From positions 558,001 to 622,000 of the forward strand of contig CAVSUJ010000001.1 in assembly GCA_963731205.1 (NCBI GenBank): a stretch of DNA of 64,000 nt, given 5' to 3'. This stretch comes from DATAZK01 sp963731205. Lineage in GTDB: Bacteria > Actinomycetota > Actinomycetes > Frankiales > Frankiaceae. This document shows, piece after piece, positions 9,332 through 16,815 of the stretch (position 1 is the stretch's first letter; each line of letters begins with the position of its first letter). The position numbers were made by a program, and so were the translations under genes. The notes beneath the pieces were generated by a model. That model saw nothing but the letters and a program-made list of their open reading frames with translations, searched no databases and had not been told where the DNA came from.

Positions 9332-9435
9332 GCGCTGACCATAGGCCCGATGCCGCCCGCCGGACACTCCCACATTTCTGGTATGGCCGGCACCGATCCC
9401 GCTGCCCACGATCGAAGCAGACCCGAGGAGGCGAG

Positions 9436-9957
9436 ATGGCCAGCATCAGCAATTACCCACCGGACAGCGCCACGCAGGCGTACGGGATCGAGCGACTGCC
9501 CACCCGGCGATTCACGCCTGGTGCGGTCGGCGGGCTCGACGGCCCCGGCAACGTCGGACCCGAAAAGGCGGGCGCGCTTTCGCTCGTCTACGGCACCTTC
9601 GCCGACAATGCCTCAGCGCAGCGCGGCTACCAGCGGTTCACCGAGGCGCAGTGCGGCATGCAAGAGGCCCCGGGGTTCTTGCGGTGGCTCACCTTCGTCG
9701 ATGGTCCACACGGGTACGGGCTCGGCTTGTGGAGCAGCGCGGACGATGCCGCTGCGTTTGCGCGCGGCCCGCTGCACCAGGCGCTGGTTGCCGAACAGCG
9801 GCGGGCGCCCTTCGAGTACAGCCAGTTCGCGGGCATCTGGACCGCGTCGCAGATCGGCCGCCGCACGTTCAGCTGCCCGGACTGTGCGGCCGCCACCGTC
9901 GCACCGGCCGACCGTTGCCGGCAGTGCGGCGCGGTGCTCGACGACGGTTTGGCCTAG
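9436..9957 (+). CDS. hypothetical protein with monooxygenase-like N-terminus and C-terminal zinc ribbon
   Basis: 173 residues with a good GAGG ribosome site. The central part (LVYGTFADNASAQRGYQRF, GFLRWLTFVDGPHGYG) resembles dimeric alpha-beta barrel (ABM-like) proteins. The C-terminus has two Cys pairs, CPDC and CRQC, separated by 13 residues, a short zinc ribbon. Ninety bases separate it from the P450 gene, so it may be expressed with it, possibly as an accessory or binding protein. The function is not known and the barrel assignment is tentative. Confidence 0.7.
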   Translation: MASISNYPPDSATQAYGIERLPTRRFTPGAVGGLDGPGNVGPEKAGALSLVYGTFADNASAQRGYQRFTEAQCGMQEAPGFLRWLTFVDGPHGYGLGLWSSADDAAAFARGPLHQALVAEQRRAPFEYSQFAGIWTASQIGRRTFSCPDCAAATVAPADRCRQCGAVLDDGLA

Positions 9958-10046
9958 CGGGCAAACCCGCTGCCCGAATCGCCGCCCGGTGTGAGACGGT
10001 CTTCTCGCGACCGTGCAGTCCGGGCCCGCGACGAAGGGGCGAATCA

Positions 10047-11288
10047 GTGACCACAATTGCCGGCATCGACCTGTTGGACATGGAGCGCTTCCAGCGCGGT
10101 GAGCACCACGAGATGTTTCGCCGGCTGCGCGCCGAGAATCCGGTGTCCTGGCACGACTTCCCCGCCGGGCAGGGCTTCTGGAACGTCGTCAAGCACGCCG
10201 ACCTCGTCGAGGTGAACCGCGACCCGGAGACGTACTCCTCCGAGCTCGGCGGCACCAACATGTTCGACATCGGAGACCGGCCGGTGAACGAGGGCCAGTT
10301 CGACAGCCGCGGCATCCTCATGCTCGACACCGACCCGCCCAAGCACACCCGCTACCGCAAGCTGGTCAACAAGGGCTTCACCCCGCGCATGATCGGCTTG
10401 ATCGAGCAGCACCTGCAGCACCGCGCCAGCATGATCGTGGACGGTGTGATCGAGTCGGGCAGCTGCGACTTCGTCGAGGAACTCGCTGCCGAACTCCCGC
10501 TGCAGGCGATCGCCGACATCATGGGCGTGCCGCAGGAGGACCGGCACCTGCTCTTCGAGTGGTCGAACAAGATGATCGGCTCCGACGATCCCGAATACGC
10601 CAGTGACGACCAGGGCTCCGCGTTCCTCGAGCTCTACACCTACGTGAACGATCTGGCGAGCAAGCGCAAGACCGACCCGCGCGACGACATCGTCACCAAG
10701 CTCATCAACGCCGACATCGACGGCGACAAGCTGAGCGAAGCCGAGTTCGACATGTTCATGCTGCTGCTCACCGTCGCCGGCAACGAGACGACGCGCAACA
10801 CCACCTCCCACGGCATGCTCGCCCTCATGCAGCACCCTGACGCGTATCAGGCGCTGCTGACCGATCCCACCCGGCTGCCGACGGCGATCGAGGAAATGCT
10901 GCGTTACGCGAGCCCGGTGCTGCACTTCCGGCGCACCGCGACGCGCGACACCGAGGTCCGCGGCCAGCAGATCAAGAAGGGCGAGAAGGTCGTGATCTGG
11001 CACATCTCGGCCAATCGCGACGAGGAAGTGTTCGACGACCCGTACACGTTCGACATCTACCGCACGCCGAACGAGCATGTCGCCTTCGGCGGCGGCGGTG
11101 CACACTTCTGCCTCGGTGCCAACCTCGCCCGGATGGAGCTGCGGCTCATCTTCAATGAGATCCTCGAGCGCATTCCTGACATGCGCCTCGCGGACGAGCC
11201 GCAGATGCTGCGCTCGAACTTCATCGGCGGCATCAAGCACATGCCGGTCACCTTCACGCCCGGCGCGCGTAAGAACGCTGCGGTCTGA
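10047..11288 (+). CDS. cytochrome P450, CYP125/CYP142-like
   Basis: A 413-residue soluble P450 from a GTG start (MTTIAGIDLLDMERF). It has the I-helix oxygen-activation motif AGNETTRN (residues 244-251), EEMLRYASPV with the ExxR region, and the haem loop FGGGGAHFCLGANLAR with ligand Cys355. The C-terminal FIGGIKHMPV resembles the LRSGWLNGIKH ending of CYP125-type sterol oxidases. With the acyl-CoA dehydrogenases of region 1 this suggests oxidation of a lipid or steroid-like side chain, but the family assignment is by recalled motif only. Confidence 0.88.
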   Translation: MTTIAGIDLLDMERFQRGEHHEMFRRLRAENPVSWHDFPAGQGFWNVVKHADLVEVNRDPETYSSELGGTNMFDIGDRPVNEGQFDSRGILMLDTDPPKHTRYRKLVNKGFTPRMIGLIEQHLQHRASMIVDGVIESGSCDFVEELAAELPLQAIADIMGVPQEDRHLLFEWSNKMIGSDDPEYASDDQGSAFLELYTYVNDLASKRKTDPRDDIVTKLINADIDGDKLSEAEFDMFMLLLTVAGNETTRNTTSHGMLALMQHPDAYQALLTDPTRLPTAIEEMLRYASPVLHFRRTATRDTEVRGQQIKKGEKVVIWHISANRDEEVFDDPYTFDIYRTPNEHVAFGGGGAHFCLGANLARMELRLIFNEILERIPDMRLADEPQMLRSNFIGGIKHMPVTFTPGARKNAAV

Positions 11289-11361
11289 CCGTTTGCGATC
11301 GATCGGCCACGTTGGCCGCACATTCGCGAATCTTGTGCCGAGGTGTGGGTAGCCGAGACAC

Positions 11362-12120
11362 ATGTCATCTTTGCGCCTGACGGCGTCTGCTGTTCTTTGC
11401 GCCTCGGTGGGTGCTGTGACCGTGACCGCGTGCGGGAGCAGCGGGTCTTCGAAGGGCGCGAGTCCGAGTCCGGGTGCGGTTTCGAGCGCCGTCCCGAGTC
11501 AGACGGCGGTCCCGAAGGCTGACGTGCTCTACAACCAGGCGATTGCCTTGCTGAACGGGGCCAAGCAGGTGAAGCTCGTCGGCGACCTCCCGCCGGCTAC
11601 GGACTCACCGAGCCACCTCGAGCTGACCTACCACGACGCCGCCATCGCCGGCAGCCTCGTGATCAGCGGAGCACCCGTTCAGTTCCGCCTCGTCGGGCAG
11701 ACCGCCTACCTCAACGGCACTGCCGCGTTCTGGAAGGTGACGAGCGGAAGCAGCGACGAGGCCAAGATCGCGCGGCTCGCCAACCGCTGGATCTCCTTGC
11801 CGGCAAGCGAAACCAGTTTCTCGACCGACCTGAGCCTGCAAAAGCTCACGAGTGACTTCCAGAATGACGCGCCTCCCTCGACCCTCCCCGTCACGCAGGA
11901 ATCCCGCGATGGTGCCGGCGTCTACGTCCTTCGCGACGGCAGCGGCTCGGACTCCGGGACATTCACGACGGCGGCGAGTTCTCCGCACTACCTGATCGAA
12001 TTGAAGGCGACGAGCGGCGGGCAGACCGTCGACCTCAACATGTCGCAGTACGGCAAGACGCCTGCCGTGACGGCACCTGCCGGCGCCGTGTCGATCAGTC
12101 AGATCAAGGCAGGCGGCTGA
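11362..12120 (+). CDS. secreted lipoprotein, LppX/LprG-like
   Basis: A 252-residue protein with a lipoprotein signal (lipobox VTAC, Cys24), a Ser/Pro-rich linker and a beta-rich domain (LELTYHDAAIAGSLVISG, FRLVGQTAYLNG, FWKVTSGSSDEA). Mycobacterial LppX/LprG proteins, which carry lipids in a hydrophobic cavity, share this layout. A lipid-transport role is inferred. Its last 17 bases overlap the convergent TetR gene. A TTCGCGAA-containing element lies 36-43 bp upstream of the start. Confidence 0.72.
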   Translation: MSSLRLTASAVLCASVGAVTVTACGSSGSSKGASPSPGAVSSAVPSQTAVPKADVLYNQAIALLNGAKQVKLVGDLPPATDSPSHLELTYHDAAIAGSLVISGAPVQFRLVGQTAYLNGTAAFWKVTSGSSDEAKIARLANRWISLPASETSFSTDLSLQKLTSDFQNDAPPSTLPVTQESRDGAGVYVLRDGSGSDSGTFTTAASSPHYLIELKATSGGQTVDLNMSQYGKTPAVTAPAGAVSISQIKAGG

Positions 12121-12745
12121 CGGCTGCCGCGCCGACCGCCCGCTCGAACAGGCTCAGCAGTTCACGGCCGTACTTCTTCAGGTCGGCGTCAGGATCCTCT
12201 CGCAGCAGCTCCTCCGCAGCGTCGATCGCGGCACGCAGTGCAATGGCTGCCGTGCGCGGTGCGAAGCGGCCGAATTCCTTACGCCGCTGGCCTTTACGCA
12301 GGATGCGCGTGACCTCGGCGACGGCCCGAGCATGTCCCGCTGCGTACGGAGGTGGCTCGGCACCGCCGGGCGGAAAACCATTGACGATCTCGATGAAAGC
12401 GCGGATTTCTGTGCGGCGGTCGCTGAGGAATTCCATGTTCGATTGCACGTAATTGCGCAGCTCCTCATGACTGCTCTCGGCTGCCGCGACCCGGACTCGC
12501 ATGTACGCAGCCGCTGCAGCCAGCAACCGGTCGCCGACCTCGTGGAGCAGCGCGGATTTGCTGTCGAAGTAGTAGAGGATGACGCCCTTGCTCACTCCGA
12601 TGTGATCGGCGATCGCGGTGAGTGACGTGGCCTGAAATCCCTTGCCGCACAGCACTTCGACCGCTCCGTCGAGGATCTGCTGACGACGTGCCTTCTCGGT
12701 GAAGCTGCGCCCGCTCCCCGACTGGTCGGACGTGTCTGACCGCAT
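12104..12745 (-). CDS. TetR-family transcriptional regulator
   Basis: 213 residues. The N-terminal domain RSFTEKARRQQILDGAVEVL is followed by the helix-turn-helix TSLTAIADHIGVSKGVILYY and FDSKSALLHEVGDRL, strongly TetR-like. The ligand domain begins near residue 90. A cluster of GGTCAG/CTGACC half-sites spans its own start codon (12724-12771), so autorepression is likely. It diverges from the ATPase-WhiB reading frame. Confidence 0.92.
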   Translation of the reverse strand: MRSDTSDQSGSGRSFTEKARRQQILDGAVEVLCGKGFQATSLTAIADHIGVSKGVILYYFDSKSALLHEVGDRLLAAAAAYMRVRVAAAESSHEELRNYVQSNMEFLSDRRTEIRAFIEIVNGFPPGGAEPPPYAAGHARAVAEVTRILRKGQRRKEFGRFAPRTAAIALRAAIDAAEELLREDPDADLKKYGRELLSLFERAVGAAAVSRLP

Positions 12746-12771
12746 GGTCAGTTCCTACACCGTCCGGTCAG
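12724..12771. promoter_or_regulatory. probable TetR operator cluster
   Basis: CTGACC-GCAT-GGTCAG at 12736-12751 is a perfect 16-bp palindrome centred on the tetR start codon. To its left, 12724-12741 (GGTCGGACGTGTCTGACC) forms a second imperfect palindrome sharing a half-site. A third GGTCAG lies at 12766-12771, 20 bp from the second, in direct orientation. Such spaced GGTCA half-sites are typical of TetR autoregulation. Binding by the neighbouring TetR protein is inferred. Confidence 0.65.
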
Positions 12772-12824
12772 GAATGGCGAATTATTGGCTTTCTCCGGAT
12801 GATTGCGGCGGGTAGATTTCGCGC

Positions 12825-13256
12825 ATGGCGGAGGTCCTTCCGGCTGCCGGCCTCTACGGCCGGAGGGCGGAGCTCTCAGCGCTGCATTCGGCAGTGGTCA
12901 CGGCTGCTGATGGTCAGCGCTCGCTGGTCCTGCTCGAGGGTGAGGCCGGGATCGGCAAGTCGCGGCTGCTCGCAGCAGCCGTCGCGGAGGCTCGTGATCG
13001 CGGCTTCCATGCCGCCGTCGGTCGCGGCGAGGAGCTGGAGCGCTCGCGCCCGTTCGGGGTCATCGCCGACGCCCTCGGCTGCACGCGTACCACCAAGGAT
13101 CCCCTCCGACGCCCGCTTGCCGACTTGCTGTATCCCTCTGACTCCGCAGCTCGCGTACCCAGCTCGCCGCCGAAGTCGCCCGCCACGCCTGAGGAGCGGT
13201 CAGATCCCCGCTACGTGGCGGATGTTTCGCCGTGCCGATTTCGCGAACCTCGTTCC
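12825..13256 (+). pseudogene. 5' stump of a LuxR-type (STAND/AAA) ATPase regulator
   Basis: From ATG 12825 the frame encodes LYGRRAELSALHSAVV, a perfect Walker A EGEAGIGKSRLL, and RSRPFGVIADALGCTR, the standard start of ~900-residue MalT/LuxR-type ATPase regulators. Recognisable similarity fades near base 13130, and the sequence becomes Pro/Ser-rich. The rest of the ATPase, the TPR region and the helix-turn-helix are missing. There is no stop codon before the WhiB start at 13257, so the stump is open in frame with whiB and could yield a 258-residue fusion. Confidence 0.7.
13182..13219 (+). promoter_or_regulatory. leader hairpin upstream of whiB
   Basis: GCCACG (13182-13187) pairs with CGTGGC (13214-13219), and inner AGCGG (13195-13199) pairs with CCGCT (13208-13212) around an 8-base loop. 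It lies 38 bp before the WhiB start. Genes of the whiB7 type are known to have structured attenuator leaders, so this may be regulatory. No U-tract follows, so it is not a classic terminator. Function is inferred. Confidence 0.4.
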
Positions 13257-13601
13257 ATGAGAACGACCCAGGCCCCCTACGTCCACCGCGTCGTACTGCA
13301 ACCCGTGACGCCCTCCGGGTTGCCCTGCCAGATCGAGGACCATCGCCTCTGGTTCTCCGAACGACCCGCCGAGCTGGAGCAGGCGAAGACCTTCTGCGGC
13401 GGCTGCCCGGATCGAGCCGCCTGCCTGGCAGGTGCGCTGCTGCGGCGTGAATACGCCGGTGTCTGGGGAGGGGAGATCTTCGACCAGGGCAACGTCGTGG
13501 CGTTCAAGCGGCCCCGCGGCCGGCCGCGCAAGCACCCGCTGCCCGCCCCCCGCGCCGGGGAGCGCCCCGGCGAATCCACGGCTCAAGACCGCGCTGCCTG
13601 A
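13257..13601 (+). CDS. WhiB-family Fe-S regulator with AT-hook, WhiB7-like
   Basis: 114 residues from ATG 13257. The four iron-sulfur cysteines are Cys24, Cys47, Cys50 and Cys56 (CGGCPDRAAC), followed by the beta-turn GVWGGE and an AT-hook KRPRGRPRKHP. The AT-hook is the hallmark of WhiB7, which binds the primary sigma factor and AT-rich sequence near -35 to activate intrinsic antibiotic-resistance genes. No clear Shine-Dalgarno precedes the ATG, and the upstream ATPase stump is in frame, so the true start could be 12825. The WhiB7 assignment rests on the hook, not on a comparison of full sequences. Confidence 0.85.
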   Translation: MRTTQAPYVHRVVLQPVTPSGLPCQIEDHRLWFSERPAELEQAKTFCGGCPDRAACLAGALLRREYAGVWGGEIFDQGNVVAFKRPRGRPRKHPLPAPRAGERPGESTAQDRAA

Positions 13602-13616
13602 TCAGGAGTCCACGGA

Positions 13617-14501
13617 ATGCACGTCTTTCTCGCCGGAGCCACCGGAGTCGTCGGCCGACGGGTCGTTCCGCTCCTGATAGCGGCCGGCCATACAGTCACC
13701 GCCCTGGTACGTGATCCGTACCGGGCCCACCAGGTGCTGGGCGACGCTCCCACGCTGGTCGCCGGCGACGTGATGGATGCGGCAGGCCTGCGCCTGGCGG
13801 TCGCGGACGCCGGCCCGGATGTGGTGATGAGCCAGCTGACCGACCTCGCGGCTGGGTCGTCGGCGTCGAACGCCCGCTTGCGGGTACACGGCACGCGTCA
13901 CCTTGCCGAGGCGGTCACGGCGGCCGGCGTGCCGACCTTCATCACCCAGAGCATCGCGTGGGCCTACGCGTCAGGACAGACCCCCGCCGACGAGACGACG
14001 CCGCTCGATGTCGACGCCGACGAACCTCGCCGCACGACCATCGAGGGCATCACAGCGCTGGAGCAGGCGGCACGGCGGGCGCCGCGCTGGATCGTGCTGC
14101 GCTACGGCCTGTTCTACGGCCCGGGAACCTGGTATTGGAGCGACGGCAGATATGCCGACGACGCTCGTGGCGGCCGCCTCGACAGCACCTATGACATCAG
14201 CAGCTTCGTGCACGTCGACGATGCCGCGGGCGCTGCCGTCCAGGCCTTGCACTGGCCGTCGGGTCCGGTCAACATCTGCGACGACGATCCTGCTGCCGGC
14301 ATCGAGTGGATACCCGGGTTCTGCACCGCCGTCGGTGCCGCCGCCCCGCCGCCGCCTCCGCTGCCGGAGCGCGCCGACTTCGCCCGCGGCGCCCACAACA
14401 CCTACGCGCGCCGCACGCTCGGTTGGGTGCCGCAGTGGCCGAGCTGGCGCGAGGGCTTCAAGATGATGCCCGACCCGCCGGTCAGCGGACCGAGCGACTA
14501 G
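13617..14501 (+). CDS. NAD(P)-dependent epimerase / extended SDR protein
   Basis: 294 residues beginning MHVFLAGATGVVGRRVVPLL, the glycine-rich Rossmann motif GATGVVG. The substrate region includes TQSIAWAYASG and the C-terminal DISSFVHVDDAAGAAVQAL, as in NAD-dependent epimerase/dehydratase proteins. Catalytic Tyr-Lys is not evident in the usual YxxxK form, as in atypical NmrA-like members. It lies 15 bp after whiB, possibly co-transcribed. Its end overlaps the convergent SGNH gene by 4 bp. Confidence 0.85.
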   Translation: MHVFLAGATGVVGRRVVPLLIAAGHTVTALVRDPYRAHQVLGDAPTLVAGDVMDAAGLRLAVADAGPDVVMSQLTDLAAGSSASNARLRVHGTRHLAEAVTAAGVPTFITQSIAWAYASGQTPADETTPLDVDADEPRRTTIEGITALEQAARRAPRWIVLRYGLFYGPGTWYWSDGRYADDARGGRLDSTYDISSFVHVDDAAGAAVQALHWPSGPVNICDDDPAAGIEWIPGFCTAVGAAAPPPPPLPERADFARGAHNTYARRTLGWVPQWPSWREGFKMMPDPPVSGPSD

Positions 14502-15319
14502 GCGGGCGGCAGGTCAGCCAGCACGCGGCTGGTGATGGCGCCTGCGTAACGCATGGCTCCGGGCATCGGCACCGAGCAGTTGAAGAACAGGTCGACGCCG
14601 GGACAGAAGTGCTTGCCGTCCGCTTCGCGCACGACGACGGTCGGGGTGCCGTCGGGCCATCGTCCGGTGCAGTGCTCGAAGGACTGGCAGGGCATCGTGT
14701 CGGTGTAATGCCCGTGCCACTCCACGGATTGAGCGGCGTCGATGAAGCGCACGATGCCGCCGGGGAAGGCAGCGGGCAGGGTCGAATACATGACCCCGAG
14801 CGGGGTGTCACCGACGTAGAGATTGGCATCCTGCTTGAAGATCGGCGTGCTCGCGAAGTAGACCGGGACGTGAACCGCCGACGCGATGGCGATGACCGTC
14901 CGGGCGTCGGCCTCGTATTTGTTGATCAAGGCCTGGCCGGAGAGCGGGACGCCGTTCGCGTCCTTCATGCACTGGTAGAGCGCCACCCCCGAGTACACCA
15001 GGACGATGCGGTTCGGGTGGAAGCCGGTCGGGTTGTGCGGGTCGAGCTCCTGGCGGATGTCGGAGATCGCGTCACAGATGGCGGTTGCCGGGAAGACGCG
15101 GGTTTTGCTGACGACCCGGCCCGATGCGTCGAAGAAGTAGTTGATGTACGGGGCCGCCTGGAAGGCGAGGGAATCGCCCCAGGTCTCGACGCGGTAGGTC
15201 ACCCTGTGCTGGGGCGTGCAGGCCGAGAAACCCAGGGTGGTCGCCAGGCAGGCGACGAGGGGCAGAACGAGTCGCCGAGCGAGCCGCCTCGGCAACAGGC
15301 GGTGTACGCGGCTGATCAC
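14498..15319 (-). CDS. SGNH/GDSL-type hydrolase lipoprotein, paralogue 1
   Basis: 273 residues with a signal peptide and lipobox FSAC (Cys34). The mature domain starts VETWGDSLAFQAAPY, an SGNH block I with Ser50. The C-terminal DGKHFCP supplies the block V Asp234/His237 pair, and WPDGTPTVVVREADGKHF is shared with the paralogue at 49151-50053. SGNH proteins are esterases or acyl-transferring enzymes acting on the cell surface; the substrate is unknown. It diverges from the zinc-ribbon gene at 15567 across an AT-rich region with an inverted repeat. Confidence 0.82.
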   Translation of the reverse strand: MISRVHRLLPRRLARRLVLPLVACLATTLGFSACTPQHRVTYRVETWGDSLAFQAAPYINYFFDASGRVVSKTRVFPATAICDAISDIRQELDPHNPTGFHPNRIVLVYSGVALYQCMKDANGVPLSGQALINKYEADARTVIAIASAVHVPVYFASTPIFKQDANLYVGDTPLGVMYSTLPAAFPGGIVRFIDAAQSVEWHGHYTDTMPCQSFEHCTGRWPDGTPTVVVREADGKHFCPGVDLFFNCSVPMPGAMRYAGAITSRVLADLPPA

Positions 15320-15442
15320 GAATCTCCCTCGTTCAGGTACTTGACTGAGCGGCGCTGACGCCGGCGCGCGGAGTTTCGTCCCGAGTCGTGCCGGATGTCC
15401 TACTGGGATTACCTAATCAGACTTCATTGATGCCTGGTAAGT

Positions 15443-15484
15443 AACTGACTCAATGTTCAGAATTTACTGTCCGTTGAGTCAGTT
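15443..15484. promoter_or_regulatory. perfect inverted repeat in AT-rich divergent promoter region
   Basis: AACTGACTCAA (15443-15453) is repeated exactly inverted as TTGAGTCAGTT (15474-15484) with a 20-bp spacer. The surrounding 15400-15490 is noticeably more AT-rich than the rest of the window. It lies between divergent genes, which favours a dimeric-regulator operator over a terminator. A loose TTGACTGAG half-site is also present near 15335. Confidence 0.55.
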
Positions 15485-15566
15485 CCGATGTTAAGCGGGC
15501 GGGCAGTACGGCCGATCACTGCCGGGACGTTCTCCCCTGTGGGAGCCAGTGTGGGGGTGATGGCAC

Positions 15567-15782
15567 GTGTCGGTGAAGTACTGCGTCGGAAGTGAAGGAC
15601 GCGGCGGCCCGGGCGGGATGACACCCACCGGGACGCAGCATGCGGTGAGTCTCAGCAATGCCTACGAGAGCGTGGCCGTTTGCGGGCAGCGGACCCTCAC
15701 GTGGCCAGGGAAGCGATTTGCCCCAGGCCCCGAGGACGACGAGTGTCCCGTCTGCCGCAATGTGATCGACGGCCTGCTCTGA
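15567..15782 (+). CDS. small zinc-binding-like hypothetical protein
   Basis: 71 residues from a GTG start. Four cysteines (Cys6, Cys39, and the pair CPVC at 60-63) suggest a structural zinc site. The middle is TQHAVSLSNAYESVAVCGQ. Short zinc proteins like this are common and uncharacterised in actinobacteria. The frame has a codon pattern like its neighbours, but no strong ribosome site was found, so the start is uncertain. Confidence 0.6.
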   Translation: MSVKYCVGSEGRGGPGGMTPTGTQHAVSLSNAYESVAVCGQRTLTWPGKRFAPGPEDDECPVCRNVIDGLL

Positions 15783-15806
15783 CGCTGGGCCCCTCTGCCA
15801 CCCGCG

Positions 15807-16319
15807 CTAGGCGCCCACGTTTCCGTCGACGCATTCGCGGAGCAGATCGGCATGGCCGTTGTGGCGGGCGTACTCCTCGATCATGTGGACGTAGATCCAG
15901 CGCAGGCTGACCTGTTGGCCCATGAAACGGCCGGTGTCGCTCAGATCGTGCGCCGCGCAGACCGCTCGGGCACGCGCGACCTCGGCCTCCCAGGTCGCGA
16001 TGGCGTCCTGCAGACGCGCGCCCTCCGCGAGATCAAAGCCCCCGTCGGGCCCGTCGGGATCGGCGTCGGGGGTGTAGAGGGACGGTGCTCGCTCCCCCGT
16101 GAAGACGCGGATGAACCAGTTGCGCTCAACCTCCGCCAGGTGCTGGACAAGGCCGGTCAGCGTGAGGGCCGACGGCGGCACCGCGAGAGCGGCCGCCTGC
16201 TCGTCGGTCACGCCCTCGCACTTCATGGCCAGGGTGATGCGATGGAAATCGAGCCAGGACTCGAGGGTCTCGCGCTCACTCGCGTTCATGGGCGGGATGG
16301 GACGTTCGATGGCGCTCAT
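15807..16319 (-). CDS. DinB/DUF664-family protein
   Basis: 170 residues from ATG 16319 (MSAIERPIPP). It has the four-helix DinB-like pattern: ERETLESWLDFHRITLAMKC, LVQHLAEVERNWF and the C-terminal IYVHMIEEYARHNGHAD. The spaced histidines (QHLxEVE, EYARHxGH) are the usual metal ligands. The family includes thiol-dependent transferases that use mycothiol in actinobacteria. A longer in-frame start at 16454 would run back into the response-regulator gene and is unlikely. Confidence 0.85.
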   Translation of the reverse strand: MSAIERPIPPMNASERETLESWLDFHRITLAMKCEGVTDEQAAALAVPPSALTLTGLVQHLAEVERNWFIRVFTGERAPSLYTPDADPDGPDGGFDLAEGARLQDAIATWEAEVARARAVCAAHDLSDTGRFMGQQVSLRWIYVHMIEEYARHNGHADLLRECVDGNVGA

Positions 16320-16371
16320 CGGCACATCATCTCGTCGCGGGCGAGGCGCACGATCGGCCTGGGGGTTACGT

Positions 16372-16815
16372 TCACGCCCCTCGCGCGAGGTAACTGTCCA
16401 CCATGGCCAGAAAGACTTCGACGTCGAAGGGCTTCGCCAGGAAATCGTCAGCACCGGCAGCGCGCAAGCTCTTGGCGGTCGCTCTTTCGGCGTCGCTGGT
16501 CAGGACGATGACGGGAATCATGCTAGAGACGGGCGACTGCGCAAGATCTGCAAGTACCTGCGCCCCGGTCGTGTCCGGGAGGCGGTTGTCGAGCAGGATG
16601 AGATCGATCTTCCGCGCCGATGCCGCGTCAAGCCCCTCCTGCCCGGTCCTGGCGACGTGGAACGCCACGAGCGGCCGCTCCATCAGGATCCGCTCGACAA
16701 GGTGAATGTTGCTTTCGTTGTCCTCGATGTAGAGCACGGACTGCGTCCGTTGTTGCTCCCGGTGCTGACCGCTCGGGACCGCCGGGGCGGGATCCGGTGC
16801 GTGCAATGCGCTCAT
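16372..16815 (-). CDS. single-domain response regulator (receiver only)
   Basis: 147 residues: a ~25-residue disordered tail then a receiver domain with VLYIEDNESN (acidic pocket), phospho-acceptor Asp76 in LILLDNRLP, Thr/Ser in VIVLTSD, and Lys128 in AKPFD. There is no output domain. It overlaps the upstream hybrid kinase gene by 4 bp (16812-16815) and is translationally coupled, so it is a probable phosphorelay partner. Confidence 0.92.
   Translation of the reverse strand: MSALHAPDPAPAVPSGQHREQQRTQSVLYIEDNESNIHLVERILMERPLVAFHVARTGQEGLDAASARKIDLILLDNRLPDTTGAQVLADLAQSPVSSMIPVIVLTSDAERATAKSLRAAGADDFLAKPFDVEVFLAMVDSYLARGA

Noticed and set aside
14306..15358. Plus-strand 350-codon frame across the SGNH gene
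   Set aside because: The minus-strand SGNH frame has signal peptide and catalytic motifs; the plus frame begins inside the SDR gene and has only basic or acidic filler.
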